64,000 bases of DNA from an uncultured Roseateles sp. (GTDB lineage: Bacteria; Pseudomonadota; Gammaproteobacteria; Burkholderiales; Burkholderiaceae_C). This document shows positions 12,315 to 21,982 of this stretch, piece by piece. The position numbers and the translations under genes were made by a program. Positions within the stretch are counted from its first letter, which is position 1; each line of letters begins with the position of its first letter. The stretch is from contig NZ_CAMFJS010000006.1 of NCBI RefSeq assembly GCF_945956965.1, forward strand, positions 124,001 to 188,000, given 5' to 3'. Below the pieces are notes generated by a model, which worked only from the letters and a program-made list of their open reading frames with translations, ran no database searches and was not told the origin of the DNA.

Positions 12315-12483
12315 TAATTCCTTTTTACCTTCATCAAGCTGTACGATACGCGCCTGAACGTCGGCCAAAGAGCCGCGAGTGATCAAAAAAGGGTTGGCGC
12401 AAAGTCGTCTTTCGCAAACAAGCCAGTGGCTTGGGTCTGCGGAGGCGGTGTTTCCTCAGCCCGAAAAAAATGAGAACAGGGGT

Positions 12484-15400
12484 ATGAGCGAGCAGTCCGA
12501 TTTAGCGCCGGCACTGAGGGCATCCGGTCACAGGCGCAACCTGACCATCTTGTTTGCTGATTTGTCGGAATCGACACGGCTGGCGGGAGCGATGGAGGCA
12601 GAGGACTACGCCTTGATGCTGGCCGAGTTGCGCGGCCTCTACCAAGGCCTGGTGGCCAAACACGGCGGCACGGTGGTGCGCATCCAGGGTGACGGCATGC
12701 TGGCCATTTTTGGCCATCCACAGCCTGACGAGGAAGCAGGGCGTCATGCCACCATGGCCGCGCTGGAGTTGCACGCGGCGGTGCGCGAGATGCGCCCGGC
12801 CTCGGGCCAGCCATGCTGGCCTCACAGGCAAGTCCTGACCCTGCACTCCGGCATTCATGCCGGCATGGTGCTGATGGAAGCCGGCGATGAGGTGCGTGGC
12901 AAGTTCGAGTTACTGGGCAATGTGCCCAATATCGCGGCACGCCTGTGCGAAGCCGCCGGCCCCGATGAGATCGTGGTTAGCGAAGCCAGCCTGGGCCTGC
13001 AATGCCATTACTTCCAGACCGATGAACGCCGGCCCCTGTTGGTCAAGGGGCGTGCGACGCCTTTGTCGGTCTACCGCATCTTCGGAACGTCGGCCATCAA
13101 GCGCCGCTTTGAGGCCAGCCAGCTGCGCGGCCTCAGCCCCTTCGTTGGGCGTGGAGCCGAGCTGAGCATGCTGGAGCAGGCCTTGGCTGCTGCCAGCCGC
13201 GGCCGTCCACGATGGATCAATGTGCAGGCCGAGCCGGGCCTGGGCAAGACCCGCCTGACCGAAGAGTTTCTGTATCGCTCTGCCGATGAGGATTGCCAAA
13301 TCCACCGCGGCTATTGCGAAAGCCATTTGAGCGCCGAGCCCCTGCAGCCCTATCTGCAGATGCTGCGCAGCCAGCGCGCCTTGGGCAGCCAAAAAGCGGC
13401 TGAAATCATGCAGCTGCCGGTCAAGGCGCGGGCCGAGGCCATACTGACTTACTTCCTGCAACTGGCGCAGCAGCTGCCGCAGCTGATCTTCATCGACGAT
13501 CTTCACTGGGCCGACGATGCCAGCATCGCGCTCTTGCACCGCCTGCGTGCCACGGCCGCGCAAGCGCAGTTGCCGCTGATGCTGCTGACCGCCAGCCGGC
13601 CGCAGGCGCAATGTGGACTGAACGCGGCCCCCGACTTACTCAGCAACGCCCCTGAACTTTGGCGGGACCCGGTGCAAGTGCATGAGTTGCAGCCCTTCAG
13701 CGCCCAGGAGGCGCAAGCCGCCACGGCCCAGCTGCTGCCGCGGGTGGACCCGTTCTGGGCCGTCGAGATTCAGCGTCATGCCGGCGGTAACCCGCTCTTC
13801 ATCGAAGAGCTTTGCCATGCCCTGGCGCATGAGGGTGGGGCGGAAGATGCCTTGCGCAACTTCGGCGCTTTTGTGTCGCAGGTGTCACCGGCGGGCGCGA
13901 TGGCGGCCAACCCTTTGGGGCACGGCAGCGCCTGGTTGTCGGCCTTGGTCGAATCGCGCATGGCGCGGCTGGCGGAAGATGAGGCCGAGGTGCTGCGGGT
14001 GACGGCGGTGATCGGCAATGTGATTCCTAGCTGGCTGCTGCAGCGCCTGACCGGCTGCGATGAGTCGCACCCCGCAGTGCGCAATCTGGCGGCGCAGGAC
14101 TTTGTGTTCCCGGCGCAGCGCCCCGGCTATCTGCGCTTCAAGCACGGCATGGCCCGCGATGTGGTCTACGAGGCCATTGGCATGCAGGCCCGCCAGGCCT
14201 TGCACCGCCGCATCCTGGCCGAGCTGCACGAACGCATGGCCCAGCCGGGTCAGGCGCCGGTGCATGAGCTCTTGGCCTATCACAGCCGTGCCGCCCGCCA
14301 GTGGGAGGCCGCCGCTCAACACGCCGAACAAGCGGGTGACCAAGCGCTGGCCGGCTCCGCCCTGGACCGCGCCAAGCAGCAATACCGTGCGGTGCTGGAG
14401 GCGCTGGAGCACCTGCCGCCCAGCGACGAGATTGCCCTGCGCTGGATCTCCATCGCTCAGCGCTTCGGCATGGCTTGTGTGTTTGACGCCTCGGCCGCCG
14501 ACCTGCGGGTCTTGAAGCACGCAGCCAAGCTCGCGCAAATCAGCGGCCAGCAGGACTTGATCGCCCGTGCCGAGTATTGGCTGGGTTATGTGCATTACGC
14601 GCTCGGCCAAGCGCATGTCGGTGCCCAGCATTGTGAGCAGGGCCTGGCCGCCGCTCAGCAAGGCACGGACGAAGGCCTGGTGGCCCAGTTGCGCGGCGTG
14701 CTGGGCCAGATCCGCGCGGCCGCCGGCCAGTATGAGCCAGCCCTGGCGCTGCTGGGTCAGGCGATTGCCTATCAGCGCCCACGCCACCGCCCCGGGCGGG
14801 TCAATGTGGGCCTGGCCTACTCCTTGGCCGTGCAGGCTTATGTCTTGGGCGACCAGGGGAATTTCGCGGCGGCCCACAGCATCTTCGAGGAAGCACTGAG
14901 CGATGTGCGCGGCAGCAATCATGCGGTGGAAGCCTCCATCCAAGGCTGGCGCGCCGCGGTGCTGCTGTGGCAAGGGCGCTGGGACGAGGCGCAAGTCTGC
15001 GCCGCTGAAGCGCACCGCATCGGCACCCAGGTGCGCAGCCTGTTCACCTGTGCGATGGGTCATGCGGCGCAAGCCTATGCGGCCTGGAAGAGCACGCGCT
15101 CGGTGGCCGCCAGCCAGGTCTTGCTCAATGCCACGCATTGGCTGGCACCGCGCGGTGGCGGTTTGTTCAATTCCTTCAACCATGGCTGGTTGGCCGAAAT
15201 CATGGCCGAACAAGGCCAGGTCGAGGCCGCCCGCCATCACATTGCCGAGGCGCTCAACCGCGCCCGCCGCAATGATTTGATCGGCGTGGCCATGGCTTAC
15301 CGGGTGGCCGCGCGCCTGGCAGCCGCTGATGCGGTGGCCGCGACTGATGCCAACCAGGCCGCAGCAGCATCCGCACGGGTGGCGCGTTATTTGACGCGCG

Positions 15401-15591
15401 CCTTCGGCGTGGCCGAGCGGCGCGGCTCAGCCCATGAGCACGCCGTGACGCTGCTGTGCGCGGCCGAGTTGGCCACTGCCATGGGGCGCAGCGGCAAGCC
15501 CGAGTTGGATCAGGCGGAGCCCCTGTTCAGCGCCATGGGCATGGACTGGCATTTGGCCGAAGTGGCGCGGCTCCGCGCCACCCTGGCCTGA
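12484..15591 (+). CDS. Class III adenylate/guanylate cyclase domain fused to AAA ATPase and TPR region
   Basis: The ATG at 12484 follows an AGGGG site; the GTG at 12379 would add an unstructured segment. The protein has 1035 residues. Residues about 18-185 form the cyclase domain, with metal Asp26 (LFADLSESTRL) and Asp70 (IQGDGMLAIFG). A P-loop region follows: Walker A AEPGLGKTRL (Lys255 area) and Walker B LIFIDDLHWADD (about 334-345), of the STAND/AfsR-like type. The C-terminal 400 residues are alpha-helical TPR-like repeats. This cyclase-AAA-TPR layout is common in Proteobacteria and Actinobacteria and is thought to sense partners through the TPRs. Substrate choice between ATP and GTP cannot be read with confidence. 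The preceding cyclase-fold gene ends 169 bases upstream. Confidence 0.9.
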   Translation: MSEQSDLAPALRASGHRRNLTILFADLSESTRLAGAMEAEDYALMLAELRGLYQGLVAKHGGTVVRIQGDGMLAIFGHPQPDEEAGRHATMAALELHAAVREMRPASGQPCWPHRQVLTLHSGIHAGMVLMEAGDEVRGKFELLGNVPNIAARLCEAAGPDEIVVSEASLGLQCHYFQTDERRPLLVKGRATPLSVYRIFGTSAIKRRFEASQLRGLSPFVGRGAELSMLEQALAAASRGRPRWINVQAEPGLGKTRLTEEFLYRSADEDCQIHRGYCESHLSAEPLQPYLQMLRSQRALGSQKAAEIMQLPVKARAEAILTYFLQLAQQLPQLIFIDDLHWADDASIALLHRLRATAAQAQLPLMLLTASRPQAQCGLNAAPDLLSNAPELWRDPVQVHELQPFSAQEAQAATAQLLPRVDPFWAVEIQRHAGGNPLFIEELCHALAHEGGAEDALRNFGAFVSQVSPAGAMAANPLGHGSAWLSALVESRMARLAEDEAEVLRVTAVIGNVIPSWLLQRLTGCDESHPAVRNLAAQDFVFPAQRPGYLRFKHGMARDVVYEAIGMQARQALHRRILAELHERMAQPGQAPVHELLAYHSRAARQWEAAAQHAEQAGDQALAGSALDRAKQQYRAVLEALEHLPPSDEIALRWISIAQRFGMACVFDASAADLRVLKHAAKLAQISGQQDLIARAEYWLGYVHYALGQAHVGAQHCEQGLAAAQQGTDEGLVAQLRGVLGQIRAAAGQYEPALALLGQAIAYQRPRHRPGRVNVGLAYSLAVQAYVLGDQGNFAAAHSIFEEALSDVRGSNHAVEASIQGWRAAVLLWQGRWDEAQVCAAEAHRIGTQVRSLFTCAMGHAAQAYAAWKSTRSVAASQVLLNATHWLAPRGGGLFNSFNHGWLAEIMAEQGQVEAARHHIAEALNRARRNDLIGVAMAYRVAARLAAADAVAATDANQAAAASARVARYLTRAFGVAERRGSAHEHAVTLLCAAELATAMGRSGKPELDQAEPLFSAMGMDWHLAEVARLRATLA

Positions 15592-15610
15592 AGGCCCGCA
15601 GCGCGCTCGC

Positions 15611-18600
15611 TTAAACCTGCACGCCCAGCACCGTGGGCGATCCAGTGAAGCGCAGCGTGCCGGCCTCCAGCACGGCGGCGGCCACGCCCATCATCACGCC
15701 CATGGCCATGGCATAGCCCGGGCAGGCATGCAGCGGCGCGGGCTTGATGGGATCGCGGCGGTCGCCACCGAACATCGTGTAATGCTCGCGCGGGTTTTGT
15801 TGCGTGGCCGAGGCGATGCCGACGATCAGGGTCTCGCCCTGCTGCACCTCCACCTGGCCTAACTGATGGGTTTTGCGGGCTGTGCGCCAGACCATATTCG
15901 GCACCGGCCGCCCCACCATGGTGGCCAGCAGCGTGGGCCGCAGGGCCGACACAGCGCGGCTGTAAAGCTGGGCTGGCGGCGTGCTGGCCGGCACGGCGGG
16001 CCAGTCCTGCTGCACATCCCAGAGCTTTTTGCTCACGACCCATGCGCCCAGGCAGGCCAGGGTGTTGCCATGCACGGTGGGCGGGAAGCCCAGCATGATG
16101 CCGGTGAGGGTGCGCGGGATGATGTCGGGGTCTTGCTGGCTCAGCGGCGCCAGGGCGTCGGCAATCGCCTGGCTCAAGGGCGGCAGCTTGGTGCCGGGTT
16201 TTTGTGCGGCCAGCCATTGGCGCACGGCGGCCTGCAAGGCCTGACCCTTTTTGCTGGCCGTCTTCTCCACCACCGGGCTGGGGTGGGGGCCGAACACATA
16301 GCGCGATACGGCGATGAAGTCGCGCGGGCAGCGCGGCGCCGGTGTGTCGCTGGCGGCATGCCATTCGGTGCCCCACATCAGGCGCTGGTCGGGCAGGCCG
16401 AACCATTGCTGGCACAGGGCGGCCAGCACATGTTCGGACAACTGCTCCACGTCCAGCAAGGCCTCTTTGAGTTGCAGCTGGCGGGCGCCGCCTAAGGTCT
16501 GCTTGATCACTGCGTTAGCGATGGCGCGCGCGGCACCGAAGGCGCTGGCTTCGTCGATGCGTTCGATGGCGGCGTTGATCAGGGGCGCCTGCTCGCGGTG
16601 GCCGCTGTCTTCGTCCATGCCGAGGTAGCCGCGGCCCACCGACTGGGCCATGCGGGTGCCGTAGCCGCTGACGGAGTAGCGCGAGTCCACGTCGCGAAAC
16701 ACATCGCAGACCCGTGCAGCCTCGCCCACCAGCACACCGTAGGCGGTGCGCAAGACGCCACCCGGCTGGCTGCGCACATAGGCCCAGGCGGCGTCGCGGC
16801 TATTGCTGTCTTCCAGCCATTCCTGCCAGGCTTTGGCGTCGGCCACATCGGGGGCGCGGGCGGGCACGGCCATCGGCGTGGGGAAGGCCGGCAGTTCCAC
16901 CAGCATGGGCAGCTGGCGCAGGGCGGTGATGGCGGGCACAAAGAAGTAAGCACCCCATTGCAACTCCACCAGCGGCTGCTCGCCCAGATTGAGGCTTATC
17001 GCGCGGCCCTCATGCTCAAAGCGGAACACCCGCGGCGTGGTGCTGGGCAGGCGCTCGGCGGCAGCGGACTTGGGCACAGCCACGCCCAGAAAGGGATCGG
17101 ACTGGCCGGCATAGCCGCCGCTGCTATTGCCGCCGGAGATCCAGCGCTGCACGGTCTCGAACTGCTCGGCCAGGCTGGCGTTATAGGCCATGAAGATCAG
17201 GCCGCGTTCGTCCTTGTCCATGTCAGCCGGCGTCTGGCCCGGCTGCAGTGGCGGGCCGTAGGACATGCCGCGGCGCAGCAGGCGTGGCACCGGTGTGGCC
17301 AGGGTGGGGTCGGTGCGCGGGTTGGCGCGCCGGATGTGGGCGTGGAAGGGGCAGGCCTTGCCCTGCGCATCCTGGCTGTAATTGAAGTTGTTGCCGGGGC
17401 CGATGGCGGGCGCGGCCAGGGGCACGCCGTCGGGCCAGCGGCCCATCATCTTGGCCAGCAAGGTCTTGCGGTCCAGGCCCAGAGCGGGGGCTTGGCTGTC
17501 TAAGGTCTGCTGCAGGCGGCCGGGAAACTGGCGCAGCTTGCGCACCACCAGGAAAGTGCCTTTGTCCAGCAAGGCGTCGGCCTGCTCGGGCACGGCGTAG
17601 CGTTCGCGGTCGGTGCGGTAGCCCAGCAGCAGCTCACCGCGCTGCACCGCGTCTGACCAGGGCTGCGCCGGCGTCGGCCCGCTGGGTTCGCCCACCACCG
17701 GCTGGCTGATGCCGTCCACAAAGCCAAAGCTCTCCACCGTCTGCTTAGGGTTGCCGGGTGGGCTATTGCGGCGCATGGCTTGCACCGACAGCACTTGCAG
17801 GCCGCTGCCTTGCTCCAGCTGCTGGATGGCGGCTTGGCGCGCCGCCTCGCTGACTTGGGCGCCATGGCGCAGCTGAATCAGCACATGCACAGCGTTCAGA
17901 TCAACCCGGCCACTTTCGGCGTTAGCGTTGGCGGCGGGCCAGTTGCGTTGCGGCAGCTTCCAGTAGCGCGGGTGGTTGTGGCGCAGATCACCCAGCACGC
18001 CGGCGCGTGCTTCCATGCCTTCCAAAAACGGTTGTGGCATGCGCTCCAGCCGGCTGCTGCTGACACCCAGCGCCCGCAGGCCGGCCAGGCTCAGCGCCAC
18101 ATTGCGGTAGATGCCATCGGGCGGAGGCGTGCCTTTCAAGGTGTCTTCCTCGCTGCTGGCCGGGAAGGCGGCCAGCCAGGCCACGGCCTGGGGCGCCTGC
18201 ACCACGCGCAGCAAGACCATGGCGCCGCCGCTCAAGTCGGGGTAGGCCGTCAGCATGCCGCCTTGGATGTCGCTGGGCTGGTAGTCCAGCTGACGGGTGC
18301 TGATCTCGGCCACGCGGGCGGGCTTTTCAAACCAGTCCAGCATGCGGTAGTAGGCGGCGCGCAGGGGGCTGCCCGGCGGGAACAGTTTGGCGGTGTCGAG
18401 TTGCACCAGCTCAAACAAGATGTCGCGGGCGGCGCGGATCAGGCATTGGCCGTCTGCCACGCTGGGGTCATCGCGCATGAAGTAGCGGTCCAGCGTGTAG
18501 AGCGTGGCCAGGGCCGGCAGGGCGCGCACGGCCATGGCGGCGCGGGCGGGCAGGCCATCAGGCAAGGGCGCGGTTTCGCCGGGCACGGGTGTGCGTATGC

Positions 18601-19168
18601 GGGTGGCGGCCAGGGCGGCGTCGGTCTCGGGGTGCTGGCGCTCTTGCCATTCCAGGGCGGCCAGATAGTCGTGGTCGGCGCTGCTGCGGCCGGATTCGAA
18701 GTAGAGGAAATCGCTGGCGATTTCATGCTCGCGCACCCAATCCTTATAGCGCTCGAAGCTGGTTTCCTTGGCCAGGCGGTAGCCCTCGGCGTGGCACAGA
18801 ATCAGGTCCAGCATGCTGCCAAGCTGGTCCCAGATCACCCGCATATAGGGCTCCCAGCCGCCGTCAAAGCAAACATTGAGCAGCAGCTTGTGCGGAGTGC
18901 CGGGTGCAGCATCGGCGGGCGGGGCGATGATGGCCCAGCGGAAGGAGTGCACGATGTGGAAGCGGCTCACCACATCGGTGAACAGGCCCGGCGCATCGCT
19001 GGACTCGCGTGCGCCCAGGCGCAAGGCATTGAGTGACTTCAACACCCGGCGCAGCCGGTCTACATAAGTGATGGTCTCGAAGGCGGTGACGAAGCCGGGC
19101 TTGATCGGCGTGATCAGCACCAGATCGGTGATGCCTTGCAGCTGGGTTTCGAAGGCTGGCTTGCTCAT
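15611..19168 (-). CDS. Giant fusion: Dyp-type heme peroxidase plus cytochrome P450-like C-terminal domain
   Basis: The ATG at 19168 follows AGGGAG, and the protein is 1185 residues. Residues 1 to about 330 look like an extra ferredoxin-like region with no heme motif. The Dyp peroxidase core is central: the distal Asp motif GFVDGISQP (Asp485), then CPFHAHIRRANPR carrying the proximal-type His (609 or 611) and the conserved Arg region, then a GLIFMAYNASL strand. The C-terminal ~430 residues read as a P450: RTARKTHQLGQVEVQQGE followed by a helix, and a heme-Cys loop HACPGYAMAMG with Cys1149 as likely thiolate ligand. The usual FxxG before that Cys is poorly kept. No signal peptide is visible. 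It would carry two hemes. The substrate is unknown, and such fusions are uncommon. Confidence 0.82.
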   Translation of the reverse strand: MSKPAFETQLQGITDLVLITPIKPGFVTAFETITYVDRLRRVLKSLNALRLGARESSDAPGLFTDVVSRFHIVHSFRWAIIAPPADAAPGTPHKLLLNVCFDGGWEPYMRVIWDQLGSMLDLILCHAEGYRLAKETSFERYKDWVREHEIASDFLYFESGRSSADHDYLAALEWQERQHPETDAALAATRIRTPVPGETAPLPDGLPARAAMAVRALPALATLYTLDRYFMRDDPSVADGQCLIRAARDILFELVQLDTAKLFPPGSPLRAAYYRMLDWFEKPARVAEISTRQLDYQPSDIQGGMLTAYPDLSGGAMVLLRVVQAPQAVAWLAAFPASSEEDTLKGTPPPDGIYRNVALSLAGLRALGVSSSRLERMPQPFLEGMEARAGVLGDLRHNHPRYWKLPQRNWPAANANAESGRVDLNAVHVLIQLRHGAQVSEAARQAAIQQLEQGSGLQVLSVQAMRRNSPPGNPKQTVESFGFVDGISQPVVGEPSGPTPAQPWSDAVQRGELLLGYRTDRERYAVPEQADALLDKGTFLVVRKLRQFPGRLQQTLDSQAPALGLDRKTLLAKMMGRWPDGVPLAAPAIGPGNNFNYSQDAQGKACPFHAHIRRANPRTDPTLATPVPRLLRRGMSYGPPLQPGQTPADMDKDERGLIFMAYNASLAEQFETVQRWISGGNSSGGYAGQSDPFLGVAVPKSAAAERLPSTTPRVFRFEHEGRAISLNLGEQPLVELQWGAYFFVPAITALRQLPMLVELPAFPTPMAVPARAPDVADAKAWQEWLEDSNSRDAAWAYVRSQPGGVLRTAYGVLVGEAARVCDVFRDVDSRYSVSGYGTRMAQSVGRGYLGMDEDSGHREQAPLINAAIERIDEASAFGAARAIANAVIKQTLGGARQLQLKEALLDVEQLSEHVLAALCQQWFGLPDQRLMWGTEWHAASDTPAPRCPRDFIAVSRYVFGPHPSPVVEKTASKKGQALQAAVRQWLAAQKPGTKLPPLSQAIADALAPLSQQDPDIIPRTLTGIMLGFPPTVHGNTLACLGAWVVSKKLWDVQQDWPAVPASTPPAQLYSRAVSALRPTLLATMVGRPVPNMVWRTARKTHQLGQVEVQQGETLIVGIASATQQNPREHYTMFGGDRRDPIKPAPLHACPGYAMAMGVMMGVAAAVLEAGTLRFTGSPTVLGVQV

Positions 19169-19466
19169 AGGGCTCCCTGATTTCTTGTGTGTGGGCTGGC
19201 GGACCGTGCGCACGATAGGCGGCTTGGCCGCTCTTGTCGTGGCAAATAATAAGGATTGAGTGTGTCAGGCGCTTGGGCTAAAAGCGCTTGTCCTGCGCTG
19301 CTGGGCGCCGTGCCTCGCCTTTGTTCATGGCGCCATTCATCGCCTCTCCACGCCGTTCGCGCAGCGCTTTTGCGCCTTCGTCTCGCGGCGCTGGCGCGGG
19401 GTGCCGCCTTTGCCGACACTGTGTTCACTGCCAGAAAAGGCAGGCAACACCGAAAGGCCCGTCATC
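19169..19466. other. Divergent intergenic region
   Basis: These 298 bases separate the peroxidase/P450 fusion from the small membrane-protein gene. Short frames here are not protein-like. An AT-rich patch (gtggcaaataataagg, about 19240-19255) may hold a promoter, but no pair of hexamers is convincing. Confidence 0.4.
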
Positions 19467-19685
19467 ATGAAATCCCAACTCGCTTTGCGCACTTTGTTGA
19501 CCGCTCTGATCGCAGTCGCCGCCGCGGCGCTGTTGGGGCTGAACCTGGCCGCCTTGTCGGAGTCGCCGCCCGCCGCCACGCCGCGCGTGGTGCAACTGGA
19601 GCGCGTGGTGGTGGAGTCGCCACGCAGCACGCTGGCGCCTCTTTCGGCTCAGGCCAGCGGCTTGCAATCCTCTCCTCAGAGTTGA
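19467..19685 (+). CDS. Small signal-anchored protein with RVVxLERVVVE motif
   Basis: A 72-residue protein starts at the ATG at 19467. One hydrophobic N-terminal segment (residues about 7-30, ALRTLLTALIAVAAAALLG) is followed by a short exported tail containing PRVVQLERVVVESPR. No enzyme motif is present. The same tail motif occurs in the 98-residue protein at 21983-22279, so the two are paralogues. The protein is probably periplasmic or membrane-anchored. Its function is unknown. Confidence 0.6.
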   Translation: MKSQLALRTLLTALIAVAAAALLGLNLAALSESPPAATPRVVQLERVVVESPRSTLAPLSAQASGLQSSPQS

Positions 19686-19787
19686 TCCGCTCTACTGCGT
19701 CACGGCCTCCCATAGGCCACTGCACGCCTGATCCTGCCGCCTTGTAATATGGCCGCCCGCATGGCGGGACCGGACCGAGACAAGGCG

Positions 19788-21776
19788 ATGAAAAAGAACA
19801 AAGCATTCAATATGGGCGCGCAAGCATGGAGCTTGGCGCTCTTGCTCTTTTTGGGGGGCTGCGGTGGTGGAGGTGGCGGCGGCGCTGCCGGCAATGAGGC
19901 ACCGACACCCACACCCACGCCACTGCCCGTCCCCGCGCTCAGCAGCCAATGTGAAGCCGGCTCGGTAGCACGCTTGGCACTTGAGGCGGCACCGCTTGCC
20001 GGTCGCAACACCGAGCTGGCCTTGCTGGCTTGCGAGGGTTCCACACTCAGCGCCCTGCAGTGGACGCAAACGGCCGGTCCGGCCCTGAACGCCATGTCCA
20101 GCCGCTCGCAGGCGCTCAGCCTTGAGCCTGCGTCGGCGGGGTCTTATCAGTTTGAGCTGCGCTTTGTCGATGCCAAGGGGCGCGCTTATCAAGCGCCGGT
20201 GCAGTTCAATAGCAGCAGTGCGGCTGCAGCCCCCGCGCTGGTGGTGCGCGGCGAGCCCTCGGTGTATGCCGGCGGGCAGACCTCGCTGCGCGCCTGGGCG
20301 CCTGGTTTTAGCGAGGCCGAAGTGGCCGGCGCCCAAGTGGCCTGGAGCCAAAGCGGCGAGACCAGCGCCACGCTGAGCGCCACCGATGGCTGGCGCGTCA
20401 TCATCAAAGCGCCCGCGGTGCAGCGCGACAGCAGCCTGAGCCTGAGCGTGCGGCTCACACTCGCCGATGGCCGCACGGCCACGGGCCAGTTCAGCCTGCT
20501 GGTGCAAGCCGTGCCGGGTCTGCCGACCGACCCCTTGTTCACCAGCAGCAATCCGGTCAGCCGCACTTACCCCTATCTGGCCCAAGGCCCTTATGCGGCG
20601 GCCTTGCGCGATTGCGTCTTCAGCCCTTACTTAAGCCGCAGCAATCCCAATAACACCTGCACCTTGGCGCAACTGCCCATCCTCGGCCAGACCAGCGGCG
20701 GCGCGGCGCCGACGGTGGAGCAGGTGATGCAGCGCGTCGTGGTGTCCAACGACTGGATGGCGGAGGTGTTCGAGCGCTTTTTGCGCGAGCAAGACGTCAA
20801 TGGTGACTTCCGCCGCATGCTCGCGGCCGTCACCGCCGTGGTGATCGGCGGCCAAGTGCGGCCGGCTTTTTACTGGAGCAGCACCGGCGCCATCTATCTG
20901 GATGCCAACTATCTCTGGCTCACCCCCGCCCAGCGCGACAGCATCAGCGAAGCCGCCGACCCGCGTTCCGCCAACGGCAGCACGCTGGCCTTCGCCACGC
21001 CCTGGCGCTATGTGCTGAACAACCAGCATGCCGTCACCAGCTACGCCATCAGCGCGCGCCAAAGCCGCAGCCTGAGTGAGTTGCCCTACGACTTGGGGCG
21101 CTTGCTGTATCACGAGCTGACGCATGCCAATGATTTCCTGCCGCCCCGCGTGCATGCCAGCCTGGACAGCAGCAAGCGGGTCTACCAAGCCAGCCCGTCC
21201 AACACCGCCTCGCAGCAGCTGGCGCAAACATTGCCTTTCTTCTCGCAAGAGATGCAGGGCCTGGCCTCGGTGCTGTCCTTCGGCGCCACACCCACGCCGG
21301 TGCAAGAGGCCTACCGCCCCGAGGACATCACCCGCTTCTTCAGCCAGGACCGGGTCAATGACGATTACAGCTATTCGGTGCCCAGCGGCGCCAGCGTGCC
21401 GCGTGAGGACGCGGCCATGCTGGTGGAGGAGGGCATGATGCAACTGCGCTACGGCGTGCTGCGTGACTTTGCCGTGACCAATCAGTTGCAGCCCGGCAGC
21501 AGCAGCGCCGATCTGGTGCTGAACTGGGGCCAGCGCGGGCGCATCGGCGAGCCCAGCATCCGGCCGCGCCTGCAACTGGTGCTGAATGATTTGCTGCCCT
21601 GGTTGCCGGCCAACTTCAGCGCCGGCCTGGCCGCGCCGCTGGCCTTGCGGGCCGGGCAGACCTGGGGCGCCAATCTCGATCAGGCCGCGCTGGCGGCGGC
21701 GCGGGTCAAACCTTTGACGGCGCAGCAGCGCCTCAATGAGCAGGAGCAGACCACCCGCGTGCTGCGCGCCCGCTGA
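19788..21776 (+). CDS. Putative lipoprotein with HEXXH metalloprotease-like motif
   Basis: The ATG at 19788 is chosen because the lipoprotein signal follows directly: MKKNK, a hydrophobic stretch and a lipobox ending LGGC, then a Gly-rich and TPTPTP linker. The 662-residue product should be lipid-anchored. Residues about 45-260 contain beta-sandwich-like segments of the Ig/PKD kind. The second half carries LLYHELTHANDF with His442-Glu443-x-x-His446, the zinc-metalloprotease HEXXH signature. A clear third ligand was not identified, so catalysis is inferred, not shown. It does not match a family I recognise. It lies between two genes for related small membrane-anchored proteins. Confidence 0.75.
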   Translation: MKKNKAFNMGAQAWSLALLLFLGGCGGGGGGGAAGNEAPTPTPTPLPVPALSSQCEAGSVARLALEAAPLAGRNTELALLACEGSTLSALQWTQTAGPALNAMSSRSQALSLEPASAGSYQFELRFVDAKGRAYQAPVQFNSSSAAAAPALVVRGEPSVYAGGQTSLRAWAPGFSEAEVAGAQVAWSQSGETSATLSATDGWRVIIKAPAVQRDSSLSLSVRLTLADGRTATGQFSLLVQAVPGLPTDPLFTSSNPVSRTYPYLAQGPYAAALRDCVFSPYLSRSNPNNTCTLAQLPILGQTSGGAAPTVEQVMQRVVVSNDWMAEVFERFLREQDVNGDFRRMLAAVTAVVIGGQVRPAFYWSSTGAIYLDANYLWLTPAQRDSISEAADPRSANGSTLAFATPWRYVLNNQHAVTSYAISARQSRSLSELPYDLGRLLYHELTHANDFLPPRVHASLDSSKRVYQASPSNTASQQLAQTLPFFSQEMQGLASVLSFGATPTPVQEAYRPEDITRFFSQDRVNDDYSYSVPSGASVPREDAAMLVEEGMMQLRYGVLRDFAVTNQLQPGSSSADLVLNWGQRGRIGEPSIRPRLQLVLNDLLPWLPANFSAGLAAPLALRAGQTWGANLDQAALAAARVKPLTAQQRLNEQEQTTRVLRAR

Positions 21777-21982
21777 CGCGCGGGCAAGCACTTCTTGCAG
21801 GCGCTTGAGGCGGTAGCGACCAGGGGTTTTCCAGTAGTCGGACGTGCGTTCATCCGGCTCTGCTGCAACTCAATCGCCTCTCCTGTCGCTTGATCGCCTG
21901 GGCCTGGAAAGCACCGCACTCAAAGCCGAAACTGCATTCATGGGTAGCGCATCTGCTACTCGCAGCAGCAGGAGTTAGTGCC

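Noticed and set aside
13885-15240. 451-codon leftward frame in the cyclase-AAA-TPR gene
   Set aside because: Composition is typical of third-position GC shadows and the real gene has clear motifs.
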